A DNA stretch of 64,000 nucleotides from Sanderia malayensis (taxonomy: Eukaryota; Cnidaria; Scyphozoa; Semaeostomeae; Pelagiidae). Below the pieces are notes generated by a model. That model ran no database searches. It saw only the letters and a program-made list of their open reading frames with translations, and was not told where the DNA came from. The stretch lies in NCBI GenBank assembly GCA_013076295.1, contig RQOL01000718.1:186001-250000 (forward strand), read 5' to 3'. Below are positions 53,766 through 64,000 of the stretch, piece after piece. The position numbers and the translations under genes are program-made. Within the stretch, counting starts at the first letter, position 1. Each line of letters opens with the position of its first letter.

Positions 53766-55860
53766 TTTGAAATATCAAAACGAATTTGGGTATTAGCTCG
53801 TTTGGGAATTTTGTTGCGGAAGTTGTTTTAATTAGCATACACACATTTTTTATAAGAAACTAAGCTCCGAAGTAATGCTCAGTTTCTTAAATTTTATGGC
53901 CATTTTAGTACTAAAAGTTTCTTAAATGTTTCTTAAATTTGGAAGTGCAAATAGGTAGGAAACTAAAAGAGACATCACAATTCAATGCAAACAAACAGTA
54001 ACAAAACAAAAACCTTCTAAAATGCTGAACAAATGTTCTAATCATCCAAAAGAATAGTGTAATTTCCATCTAAGTCTCCGTATTTAAAATAATAATCACT
54101 GCCGTCTTCAAAACACAAAGGAAACTGCCCCCATTTGCCTGTTGTAGCAGGTGACACGGTTTCTTAAGTCCAGAGTACTGCTTTGTTATGAAACACTTTC
54201 TTATTAAAAAATGTAACAAGTAATAAATATTATCTGTATTCTATAAAAAACACACACAGCCTGCCATGAGAACAAATTCAAAACAAAACAGTGTGACTAA
54301 GAATGGTGGCAAAATTTGGAATTGCAATCCAATGAATATGAGGCCAGGAAAAACTAGACTCGCATCCAACAAAAATGCAAAGTACAAAGTGTATGGCTTT
54401 TTGCAAAAATCCTAAATAACATGCATAATTATCATATCATAATTATTGTCAAAGAGAAAAACTACTTGCAATTACAAAATGTAATTTGGCTTATTTGCTT
54501 ATATTTAGTTTGATCAGCGTTAATTAACTTTAAATTTTAACAATGAATTTTCAATCTATAGTTGATTTCAATTATTGTACTTATTCTCTTATTTTCATAA
54601 TCAACTTAAATTTTACTACTTCTTACTGTTCTTGTGCATGTTACTGTTAGTAGTTCAACTCATGTAATATATAAATCTATTTCAATGTTAGTGTATAGTT
54701 TAATATTGGGAACTTGACTCAATAGTTCTTTTCAATCTTCCAAGTAGACTTTTAGTCTTAAAAATGAGAACAAATGGCAATCTCCAAACAACATTTAACA
54801 AGGGACTTTAATGGGTTTAAAACAATGCAGAAAAAAATGAAACAGAGCCTCCAGTGGTCTTCAAATGAAGGAGCTAATCTAAAAAAATCAATATAAATAA
54901 TCTATTGTGTGTCTTATTAATGATGCTCTTTTACTCTCTTCTTCTATTATGGAGGTATTAATATCTCAATAACTGGAAATGGCAAAATTAGTCTATGAAT
55001 ATACCATTATCTTGAATAGACTGACGGACGACTTTATTTTCCGAGATTGATTTGAATAGGTCTATAATTAGTCTTTTCCTTATTCTTTTATCTTCCTTTA
55101 GTAGTTTTTAATTCTAGAATCATTATTGAATACTGAGCTGTAATTAAAATTTAAGAAAAATTCAATAAATCTATATACAGTTACTTTGACTTATTTGTTA
55201 AAAGTTAAACAGCTTACAATTTAGATTCAAGTTAAATTCACGTTAAGTTGTAATTTAAAATTATTATAAAATGCCATGCTTTTGTTGACGAGGAGGTTAT
55301 GCGTCATTGTCTTACAACCAATGCATATATCCTACCTTGCTTCTCTTGATGATGTGCCATCATTTCGAAACAAATGTGACAACTGCCGAGGTCGGCAAGG
55401 CAGGGCCTCAACTCAAGTTGATCTTGTATCTTGTTTTCTTGCCAGTAGTTCGGTTTGGTTTGGTTTGTTTGTACACAGAATAGAGATAATATCTCTATTC
55501 TGTGGTTTGTACCTGTTCCCATCTAGGTCTGGTTTCAGATTCAGATTGGCAGACCCAGTTTCATTTTCAAAGCGGAAGTATCGTCCCATTCCAGGTTAAG
55601 CCTGCCGCAGACTCAACCCGTATTTTATTTCATTTTACAAAATGATGCATGCAAAGCAACTGAAACAAACAATGGACTAAAATGCTTGTAAATTTTAATA
55701 AAGACACAAATTAAAACCATTCAATGAAATCAATTAATGGAAATTCTATATAATATAATACTGTACAAATGGATGGTTCTGTAGACACAAAGCAACAGGA
55801 TAAGAAATTCATATTTCTCCGGTTCAACTCCACTGCATGATCCACTGATGATCCACTGCA
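53766..55860. other. AT-rich region without recognised gene
   Basis: Only short unsupported frames occur. A palindrome, ACAGAATAGAGATAATATCTC and onward, lies at 55474-55501. Nothing else was seen. Confidence 0.45.
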
Positions 55861-56757
55861 AATAGAAACTAAATTCCTTTCTGTGAGTGAAGCAGAAGAA
55901 CGTGGTGCCAAGGGCCTTTTTGGGGTCCTTGTGAAATCTTTGAATGACCTAGGGATTTCATAAGAGGAAATATCCGATAAACCTGTTGGTTTTACAACTG
56001 ATGGGGAGTCAGCTAACACTGGAAGACCAACAGGTCTTTGGGCAAGAATAGAGAATATGTTCAACGTGCAACATTGAATTTCTGGTGTGCCTATCATCGA
56101 TCTGACTAGGCTATGGAAGATGTAATGAAATCTGTTCCAGAACTCAAAATATAGAATTCTAGTGTGACTAGTGTTGCTACATACTACCGTACATCTGGGC
56201 TGCGTACAAAAGAGTTAAAGGACATCAAGCCTACAATGAAAACCTTTCCTCCACACCATGAGATACGCTTTGCACAGCCCCTCATTCAAATCTGTGACGC
56301 TGCCCTACACAACTTAGATGGTTGCATTGATCATTGGAAAAAGATTACCAGTTCCCCTACTGGAGAATATAACAAAAAAGAGGTCAACACAGCCAAAGGC
56401 TTCATGAAGGTCTGGAAATTCAATGGATTGCAAAAATGCCTCACTGCTTTCGTGGTGGATATCTGCACTATTTTCAGATACATTGAGAAAGAGGCTCAGA
56501 CGCCCAACATCATCATTGCAGTTATCTTACGATACAGAGATTGCTTTCCAGAAACATCAGCTTTTGGAAACACCACAACCCTACCCAGGAGGAAGGGAAG
56601 AGAAATTGTTGAAAGTTAGAGAAATAAGGGAGGATGAAGTGCAAACCGAAAGAAGATCAACAAATCACGCATTTGTTCCAACATTTAGAAGAAGCAAAGA
56701 TGCGATCTGACAAGAGGTTGTGGAATATGCAAAGAACTTCCTTCGGACCAGGCTGGA

Positions 56758-58225
56758 CAGGGGCGGATCCAGCATAAAATCTGACCGACGCTCTATTGCA
56801 GGCTTTTGGGCGTGATCCATAAAATTTTCGTCGGCCACGCCCTTCTAGATATTAAATGTAACTAATAGCAATTTTGGCACCTCCAGTGCTGATCAAATTT
56901 TGTTTTAACGTGGGCAGTGAAAACATTGATAGAATACAACGAAGTTCAATGTAAACGAGGCACAGTTTTTTTTACCTAACACCAGCTTCAAAATATACAG
57001 GAATCTTTCATACTACAACCTACATACTTATTAAACTATTAAATTGAACAAAATTTAACAGAACAATTATCCCATCAGCATGAGACGATGTTTCTGTATG
57101 GGAGTGAATGAATACCTAGACAATTTCCATCTCCAGCTGTGCTGTGGGGACAGTTAGATACAACATCATTGGATACAACGCAGTGATAAATGTGAATTGT
57201 TGTAGCATGAGAATTTGTTTTTGTTCAAGATCTCAATGCTGTACTTGATTCAAAACTAGGTTAAATTGAAACTTTGTGTTCTTATTCCATAAATTACGCA
57301 GTTCATCCTGAAATTTTTGGCTATATATGTATAGTTTTATTATATTGTAAATTGCAATGTGTTTGCTAATGGGCCTATTAAAGGGGAATACATTACACTG
57401 ATACGACAAAGATGCTACAAAACTTGATACTTTGAGAACTTGCTAGTAAACAATAGGAAGCATCTTTCTCAGAGGTTTTAAAGCTTTTCTTCGTATAGCT
57501 CATTCTCGACGGAGAAAGAGAAATTTAACTCCTTGTTATCAAACGCCAAAATCAACGCCATTTTGAAGGATACATTTTGCAACAAAAAACCCAACTCAAC
57601 ACAACATACAACAGTTTATGTTTAACTGTAGTGTTATAAAATCGATCGAGAGCTCAGCGTTCATCTGATTGGCTTGCATCATTGGAAATGTAAAATGATT
57701 GGTTTGCATCAGTAGGGAATGATTCTGATTGGCTTGCATCAGTTTTTTGAAATTGACAAACGCTCCCCGTACTGTCTCATAAGCAGCATTGATAATTCTG
57801 ATTGGCTTGCATCAGTAGAGAGAGAAACGTGATTGGTTTGCATCAGTTTTTTGAAATTGACAGACGCTCCCGTCACTTTGTCGTGAAGCAGCATCCGTAA
57901 TTCTGATTGGTTTGCATCTGTTTCTTTGCACACTCGCGTTTTGAAGGACAAAGGCTCAGTGGCAAGGCGAGAAGTGTTGCCACTTATTTGTCAACGGCTC
58001 CAAGCCCGTAAAAATGGGTGAATGAAATATTTACTTCTGTCTATAGGGGAAAACGATGTAAAGGAAACGAATAAATAGATTCCGGGCAAAACGTTATTAT
58101 TCAAACACGGATGAAAAGTTTTCATTTCTTTTTCAAAGTGAAAATAATGGTCAAATTTTTAATATTTTCCCAACAAATCTGACCGACGCATTTGCGTCTG
58201 TTGCGTCCGTCTGGATCCGCCCCTG
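56758..58225. mobile_element. hAT-like non-autonomous element with 5-bp target duplication
   Basis: Perfect inverted ends CAGGGGCGGATCCAG / CTGGATCCGCCCCTG are flanked by CTGGA at 56753-56757 and 58226-58230. The termini are typical of hAT elements; a 5-bp duplication fits the hAT5-type subgroup rather than the usual 8 bp. Both ends continue into ATCTGACCGACG-like sub-terminal repeats. Removing the element with one CTGGA restores the flanking reading frame. Confidence 0.8.
57657..57930. repeat. Tandem TGATTGGCTTGCATCAGT units inside the hAT-like element
   Basis: GATTGGYTTGCATCAG recurs at least six times. A longer unit of about 85 bp with TTTTTTGAAATTGACARACG is duplicated. Confidence 0.85.
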
Positions 58226-58460
58226 CTGGATGAAGAACAAACAGACGTTGTCAAATCATTGATTGAGCTAACATCTGCCAAATCTGCAAGAGAATTTATT
58301 GATGCAGCCATTCTACTACTGCAGTCATGTCATATTAACAACAAGCAAGAATTCCTGGATGCTGTCTTTGAAAATTTTGATGCTATGCTGCCAAGCTCTC
58401 TCTCATTCCTACTAATAGACAGGGAATTTTTTCCAACAAACTGGCGGAGAGGGTAACCGG

Positions 58461-59872
58461 GGATTTTTCACTTGTTTCGACTTCCTAATGATAGTACCTT
58501 CAAATTTTCCATGGTGTCCAAAAAAATTTATCCCCGTATGTCACGTGGTCGATGACGTAAAGGGTAACGGTCAGGAAAAAATGAAAGTCATCAAATTTAA
58601 AAACAAACGGCATCAATCGAAAGACCATGAAAAACTAAACAAAATATACCTAGAGACCTATATCCTAAAATAAAAATGTTAAAAGATATAATGTGTGAAA
58701 CTTTCGATTAGGAAATAGCGTGATTCATTTTATGAAGCATTGATGTCATCTCTTTGCTTCCAGTTATACGATACATCGTCATTGGAGAAATTGTTTGTTT
58801 CGGTGTTCTTTCGCGACCTACAATCAGTGATTGCCAATCAGATGCGAAACTCCAGATTTTAGTGGCTAATTGCTAAAACTTTTTTATAAGAATGGGTCTT
58901 CATACTGGCGCTTTTTTGTTGGGAAATCTATAACCCCAGACCTCTAAACCCTTTAACAGCTATATTTGGTCGGTTATGCATGCGGTCGTGAAAAGATGTC
59001 AACCACTTTGCCTGTATCGGCTTCAAAATGCTGATTTTCAAGTTTACTTTTACTTGTTCTGCTTCGCAAGTACCTTCAATTTGCTGCTGGACTTGTTCTG
59101 CAAACCCGTTTTGCAGTTCTGCTAAAATATATGCTGCGTTTCGAAATTTTGCCTACATTGCTTGGTTTTTGTGAGAACTGGTTTTCATATTTCCGCCAAT
59201 GAAAATATGGGCGTGGTCACAAGACACCACACCCACTCTGGGGGTGTTTCTTTTGGAGCCCTTGTTAATTTTTTTAGAAGTCACCACTGTTTACGGAGAA
59301 GTGCCTTGGAACTTCTATTCACTGTGAGATCAAGGGGCTGGTAAATATGGGTCATGTTGCTTGGCACTGGAACCATATTTCCGGTATTTTTAAGCACCAA
59401 CTATTTCACATCATTAGTCCGGTGTCTTGAATTTTTAAATCTGTGGCACCAGACAGGATTTTCGACTATATTAAAGAAAAAGTGAACTCTTAAGGATCAA
59501 ATTCAATAAAACAATGAAAAGGTTTGTTATTTTTCAGAAAACATAGCGTAAAGTACTTTCCCGTGGAATTTATGACTGATCGCGAATCGTTAACGCGTGT
59601 GCCGACAACATGACCAACATTATGGAGAGTCACAGAAGTACTGAGCCGGTCGAGTATAAACAGTTTGCTGTCGCTGTATGTTCTGGAATAGCCATTTATA
59701 ATTTGTAGATTAACTATGATGATGATTATGATTACCAATATGATCACGTGTGTGAAGTATGATTAATTGATTAACGTTTAGAGTTAGAGAGAGACAATCG
59801 CAAGCGAATAAAAGGTTGTGGTTGATAAACGTGTCGTTCATCTTATAAGCTCTGATTTCGGAACGCGGCTAA
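58461..59872. other. Region without recognised gene
   Basis: Short unsupported frames only. It may include the 5' end of the Mutator-like element to the right, but I found no terminal repeat because the partner end is outside the window. Confidence 0.4.
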
Positions 59873-61550
59873 GGCCCACAAGAACATTATACCATTGCTG
59901 TCCAGAGTTCAAACGGGGCAGAAGATCGCCGTATTGAGCTTCCACCTGCTGACGTCATTGATGCTATAGAACATGGCGAAGATGAGAACAGTGAACATGA
60001 AATGCAACATGACGTTGTTCACGTGATTGCATGTTATAACGATGAACCCAAAAAATGCATTGTCGCAGACGATGAGGGTCAGAAGGCTAGTTGTATGAGT
60101 TATTCTACAAACAAGGAGGACAATAATGCAGGTGCAGAAATTCCAATCGCGCCAACAGACAGGTTTTCGAAAAACTAAAGGAGGACATTGTTTCAAAAGT
60201 CGGTCTCACTGCTTCTCTGGCAAGTAGTTTAACTGGAATCACCATGGCTGGAAAAAGAATTATTAGATGTCCAATATCTCAAAATGAACTTTTCGTCACA
60301 TTAAGTCCGGCTTGGCGAAAGTTGCCAATGGTGCAACGCAAAGATGGTGCGCGTAGATTTGGAGGGGAATGGACAGCATTCTTCAATGCTGTTGTCATGG
60401 AAAAAAACCCTCATTGTGTGTTCGCATTCAAGAAGAATTATATAAAGAGACACGACTCACGAAAACGCGCTTTTCCTTTCTTTAGAAGTTATGCCAAGTG
60501 TACGATCGAACCATGCAAGTGCACAGTGTTCCTAAATAAGGATTCCGAAGATAATGACGGGATTAGAATGCGATTTCAAGGAAACGTACAGCATGATTCG
60601 TCGCAGCTGAAAGTACGAGGAACCACAGGAGAAGCGAGAGAAAAGCAGAAGCAAGAAATGATCCACGCTGGTACTAAGCCGTCTCATATGTATAGGTCTA
60701 AACTTGCAACAATGGATGAAAGTGTGTATACATCGGGAAACCGATCTGGTTGTGGCGTGACACCGAAAGCTTTGCAGCACATATCGGAGGAAGCAGGTGC
60801 AGCACGTAACGATCTCAGCTTGTTGGTGGCAAAAGTGCACCAATACGATCTAAAGATATGCACGGAACAACGCGCCTTGCACAAGTCTATATGAACGAGC
60901 AGAAAGTTAAGGGATACGTGCAGTCATGCGGTGCTACCAATAGAAATTTGCAATGCATCTTGCTTGATGAAGGATGTGCACGGCTTTATCGATGTGCTGG
61001 AATAAAATATATCCTGTATTTCGATGCCACTGGGAGTCTGATAGAAAAGGTAAAAGGATTTAAAAGATTTACCACATAAAATCGATTTGGGAAGACACCT
61101 ACAGTCCACTTGTGTAGATGATTTCGGAATCGCACACAGCACCAGCAATAAAGCGCTTGTTCGCGATGCTGAGGGAGAAAGAAAGAACACTACATGGGAA
61201 TAATATAAAGCCTGTTGCAATTTGGACTGATTTCAGTTTGGCCATCATCTCGGCATGTGCTGAAGAATTCAATGGCATTACGACATATTCATATCTAAAC
61301 AGGTGCTACGATATCATCTACGATGTTCGAAAAAGAAACACGTCAAGTCAGTGCTACAATTGCTAGCCTACTGTCCATTTTCAATACATTTGAAATCGAT
61401 TCACATGATGTTGCAAGTGACAACAACATTGATGATGTGGGACTAACGACATCCACAGGCGAAAACAAGTTCATTAGGTGCATAGATGATGAGATGAAGA
61501 AAGTAAATAATGAGAGCGAAGAACGTGCATCTAGCAACAAGTAGTTCATG
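59873..61550 (+). pseudogene. Mutator-like transposase, frameshifted
   Basis: Coding pieces run 59873-60178 (acidic N-terminal region), then, after a frame change, about 60170-60894 (FRSYAKCTIEPCKCTVFLNK, a zinc-knuckle-like Cys cluster, and MRFQGNVQHDSSQLKVRG). Next are 60858-61048 with ILYFDATGSLIEK (first catalytic aspartate), 61118-61366 with MISESHTAPAIKRLFAML and WTDFSLAIISACAEEFN (second aspartate), and 61323-61544. D...D(FS)...E within the block LYFDATGS / TDFSxAI is characteristic of MULE transposases (known). The interval 61049-61117 could be a tiny intron (GTAAAA...TGTGTAG) or a deletion. Multiple frame changes imply decay. Confidence 0.6.
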
Positions 61551-61613
61551 CCGTCTTATTTTGCTTACCTGCGCACTGTACTTCTGCCATATCTCCCACT
61601 TTGAACAAGGACG

Positions 61614-62531
61614 ATGCTGAATGTAGAACATAATACGCATCTGAATGAGTGTTTGCACAACAACCAAACGATATGGGGAACCAATGCTGAGAATTATTTT
61701 GCATTTGTCAAACAAGGCTCGTCAAAAAGTCCTGCATGCCTGGAAGACTTCATTTATCGACATTATCAAGATGTCCGCGGACGTCGCCGCCAATATATCG
61801 ATAAAATTATAACTGGGTGTGTAGTGTTCATGCAATACCTCACGTGCACACGCCATGTACAGCATGTTATATTATGTAATTAGTTATGATGTAATGTAAT
61901 ACTGAATCAGTCAAGATACAGTTAAACCAGAATGTAGTCGTGTGCTGACTCCCTCTCGCTAACAACTTCTAAGGACATTACAGGGTGTTCCGCAAGTAAT
62001 TCTAAGGGAAAGCGAAATTTAACATTGGAAATTTTGCAGACATCGTCTCTTATTAGAGCAAGACTAGTTGGCAAAGCCAAAACACCTCTGAAATTGGGTA
62101 TGGTGAGAGACTTGCCATTGGCAGTAGACAGCACTCGATTCAATCCCATTTCGAGTGAACACAAAGATGCCGTAGTGAAGTTTCACTCAGCCCTTGTTGA
62201 ATTATATTGCGCACACGCCATTACTGACCGTCTGAAAACCGACCACCAGATTGGAACTGTAGAGTTACGGCACTGCTTTCATTGTTCCCGCAGCACAGGT
62301 TCAAGCGAATACAGTTTTCTCTGGAATGTAGCTGTGCCGGATTCCGATGACCCCGTAGCTATGTTTGGACGATGTTATATGGCAAAAAATGCGCGGACGT
62401 ACTATGAAGAAGGAACACATGGAGAACACATGGAGAATCCATGCCCGGAAGATTGCAGAAAGCCTGCCATGTGGGAAGCAGAGTTTATAGCCAGATCCCA
62501 CCACTTTGGTTATCACTTTAAAGAGAACTGA
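61614..62531 (+). pseudogene. C-terminal part of the Mutator-like transposase
   Basis: 61614-61883 encodes NQTIWGTNAENYFAFVKQG and FIYRHYQDVRGRRRQYIDKI, the conserved Asn/Glu-containing C-terminal helix region of these transposases. 62025-62531 encodes SLIRARLVGKAKTPLKLGM and a cysteine/histidine-rich segment (LRHCFHCSRSTG, PCPEDCRKPAMW) that could bind zinc. The frames are separated by stops at 61881 and 62529. Confidence 0.5.
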
Positions 62532-62602
62532 ATGGGTTGATAACCACGGGCGAGTAAATCGGACTGAAGTTGCATTACCCCGAGAACTAGATCTGTCATC
62601 CT

Positions 62603-63437
62603 ATGCACTCAAAAAAAACAGAAGAAAGGATGAAATACAAATTAATTGCATTCATATGTCATCATGCAGTTTCGGCGGAAAATGGACATTACTCTGCACA
62701 TATCATCAAGGGTGCAACAATCACAACATATGACGATTCTAAAATTGAGAAAAGACCTCTCGAAAACATTCTCCAACTGCTTAGTACTCTAGAGTCCGTT
62801 CACTTGCTGTCTTTCTTTTTGCAAGACACAGAGAGCTGCATTTCTTGCGGCACAATGAGTGAGAAATATTGGTTTGGTTTATTGCAGCCAAGAAATACAC
62901 AAGCAGATATTCATGATGCAAGGACTGCTTGCAACTCAACGCATTTTAATGGCGACCGTATATCGCAGGTTTTATATGCTATCGCTTCGAAGGAGACAAA
63001 TAAGAGTCTGGTAACAACCTCAGACAACTTTTTTGCAGATGTTAAACGCCATCGCATAGCGGCTGAGTACAGTCACATGTTAGAAGTAGATTTCCTGAAG
63101 ATTGATGCGATGGTTATTCCAATTAACGTGGATAGGCAACATTGGGTGATGGCGTGCATTTATCCATGTGCAAAATGCATAGTTGTCATGGATTCCATGC
63201 GGGACTCAACACAAGGAAGAGGTAAATTCGAGGTTCTCGTTAAGTTTTTAAGGTTGCATGCTGCAAAAAATGATGCTGGATTTGCTGTAAACGAGTGGGT
63301 CCTTGTTGTTGGAGAACTTTTTCCCCCTTTCCAGTTCTGCTCCGCAACACTTCCAGTTCTGGCCCCAAGACATCTACCAGTCCAGGAAGACACACCCTTT
63401 TGCGGAGTTTTGCTGCCACACATGGATACAACTGCAT
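62603..63437 (+). CDS. Ulp1-type (C48) cysteine protease domain of the Mutator-like element
   Basis: 278-codon frame. The middle reads VDFLKIDAMVIPINVDRQHWVMACIYP: VIPINxxxHWV provides the catalytic His. Then CIVVMDSMRDS provides the Asp, and near the end FCGVLLPHMD resembles the Q-x-x-x-x-DCGV cysteine block, with the Gln/Asp positions degenerate. Ulp1-like proteases cleave SUMO or related proteins and are carried by some MULE transposons (for example Kaonashi-type elements in plants). Linkage to the transposase just upstream fits that arrangement. The start codon is uncertain because the frame probably continues from 62506-62600 by a frame change. Confidence 0.65.
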
Positions 63438-63522
63438 GACATTGGAAAACTCATACATTCCCCGACAATGCATGTTGTAACACTCCGCTATTTGCATGCA
63501 CATCAACGCTAGTTGACATCGC

Positions 63523-64000
63523 ATGCATAATCGCCCAATCGCAAGTATACCGGAGCCATCGCCCAAAGGAGAAAATTTGATAAGAAATACCATTGCAGGA
63601 TTTGGGAAGACAATTAATTTCTACACCGCGTTATCCTGTTACTTAAAGAAGAGAGCTGAGTTGTCGGCCTGCATGTCCAATGGTCCAAGTAGTGCTCAGA
63701 AAGAGCATTCAGATTCCATTGACAGTGACCAAGAAGATGTCGATATATCCTTGGCGATTGGAAGACTTTCGGTTTTCAAGGAGGTGCTTCTATCACGCCT
63801 GACGTTGAGTATGTAGAAAGCGAATGCAAGGTATGTTTTCTTGGCAAAGTATGGAAAACAGATATTGCTGAACATGTTCTGGGAGGAATTAGAAGAGATA
63901 TTGCAAAACGGAATGACTGATTGCGGACTAGATGTAGTCAAAGGCGCACTTTATAAAATATTTTGCAATCCGAAGCCCGACCAAGAATACTTCACGATCA
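63523..64000 (+). pseudogene. Downstream coding remnant of the Mutator-like element, cut by the window edge
   Basis: Frame 63523-63816 (GFGKTINFYTALSCYLKKRA, then acidic HSDSIDSDQEDVD), and the sequence to the edge still looks coding in a shifted frame. Unrecognised. Confidence 0.35.

Larger units (their letters stand above)
55865..58460 (+). pseudogene. hAT-like transposase-derived gene (DUF4371/ZNF862-type), decayed and split
   Basis: Plus-strand fragments read VGFTTDGESANTGRPTGLW, with the FTTDGxSxNxG catalytic-core block typical of this transposase group. Later come SVTSVATYYRTSGLRTKEL and RFAQPLIQICDAALHNLDG (56164 onward), a frameshift near 56530, then HQLLETPQPYPGGREEKLL. After the insertion 56758-58225 the frame resumes with EEQTDVVKSLIELTSAKSAR. 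Several stops and frameshifts make this a pseudogene. Family placement is by motif memory and needs a profile search. Confidence 0.6.

Noticed and set aside
55276..55599. 107-codon plus-strand ORF
   Set aside because: Overlapped by an antisense frame of similar size, contains a local palindrome and has no motif.

Overview
The window is eukaryotic and AT-rich. Its genes are split into many small exons with GT-AG (rarely GC-AG) introns, most of the unique genes lie on the minus strand, and mobile DNA fills much of the space. An ADAMTS-type secreted metalloprotease with many thrombospondin-1 modules, small lipid-binding ML proteins, and abundant Mutator-like, hAT, Harbinger-like and mariner-like elements point to an invertebrate animal. 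A cnidarian is my best guess; the assignment is inferred from gene and repeat style, not proven. All exon models below were built by hand from reading frame, splice-site and phase agreement.

Layout. 1-342: LINE fragment. 343-4165: fold-back element with long inverted arms that carries a 2A peptide motif and decayed tandem OTU-protease sequence, with a second fold-back element nested inside. 4402-5490: four phase-0 exons of a coiled-coil gene (minus). 7258-22853: a four-exon gene for a small secreted ML-domain protein (minus), whose first intron has grown to 14 kb by transposons nested inside one another: a Harbinger-like MITE, a 10.8-kb Mutator-like element, and inside that a palindromic element with a protein-kinase ORF and another 2.4-kb palindrome with a PIN-like-family ORF. 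23350-24837: an intact compact paralogue of the same ML gene.

26518-45573 (minus) is the centrepiece: a 34-exon ADAMTS-like gene whose exons sum to 4,632 nt, giving a 1,543-residue protein with no frame break. Domain order is signal peptide, propeptide with cysteine switch and furin site, zinc metalloprotease, disintegrin-like, TSP1, Cys-rich, spacer, nine TSP1-like modules and two WSC-like modules. Two more signal-peptide-type exons lie upstream at 47788-48196. A mariner-like MITE in one of its introns carries an inverted copy of part of the gene's own exon 6.

49.6-64 kb is repeat-dominated: a mariner-like MITE, a membrane-protein exon cut by a Mutator-like insertion with a 10-bp target duplication, LINE remnants, a decayed hAT-like transposase gene itself split by another element, and at the right edge a decayed Mutator-like transposon with a transposase and a Ulp1-type cysteine protease. 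The host genes suggest extracellular-matrix remodelling and lipid binding. Nothing shows that they act together.
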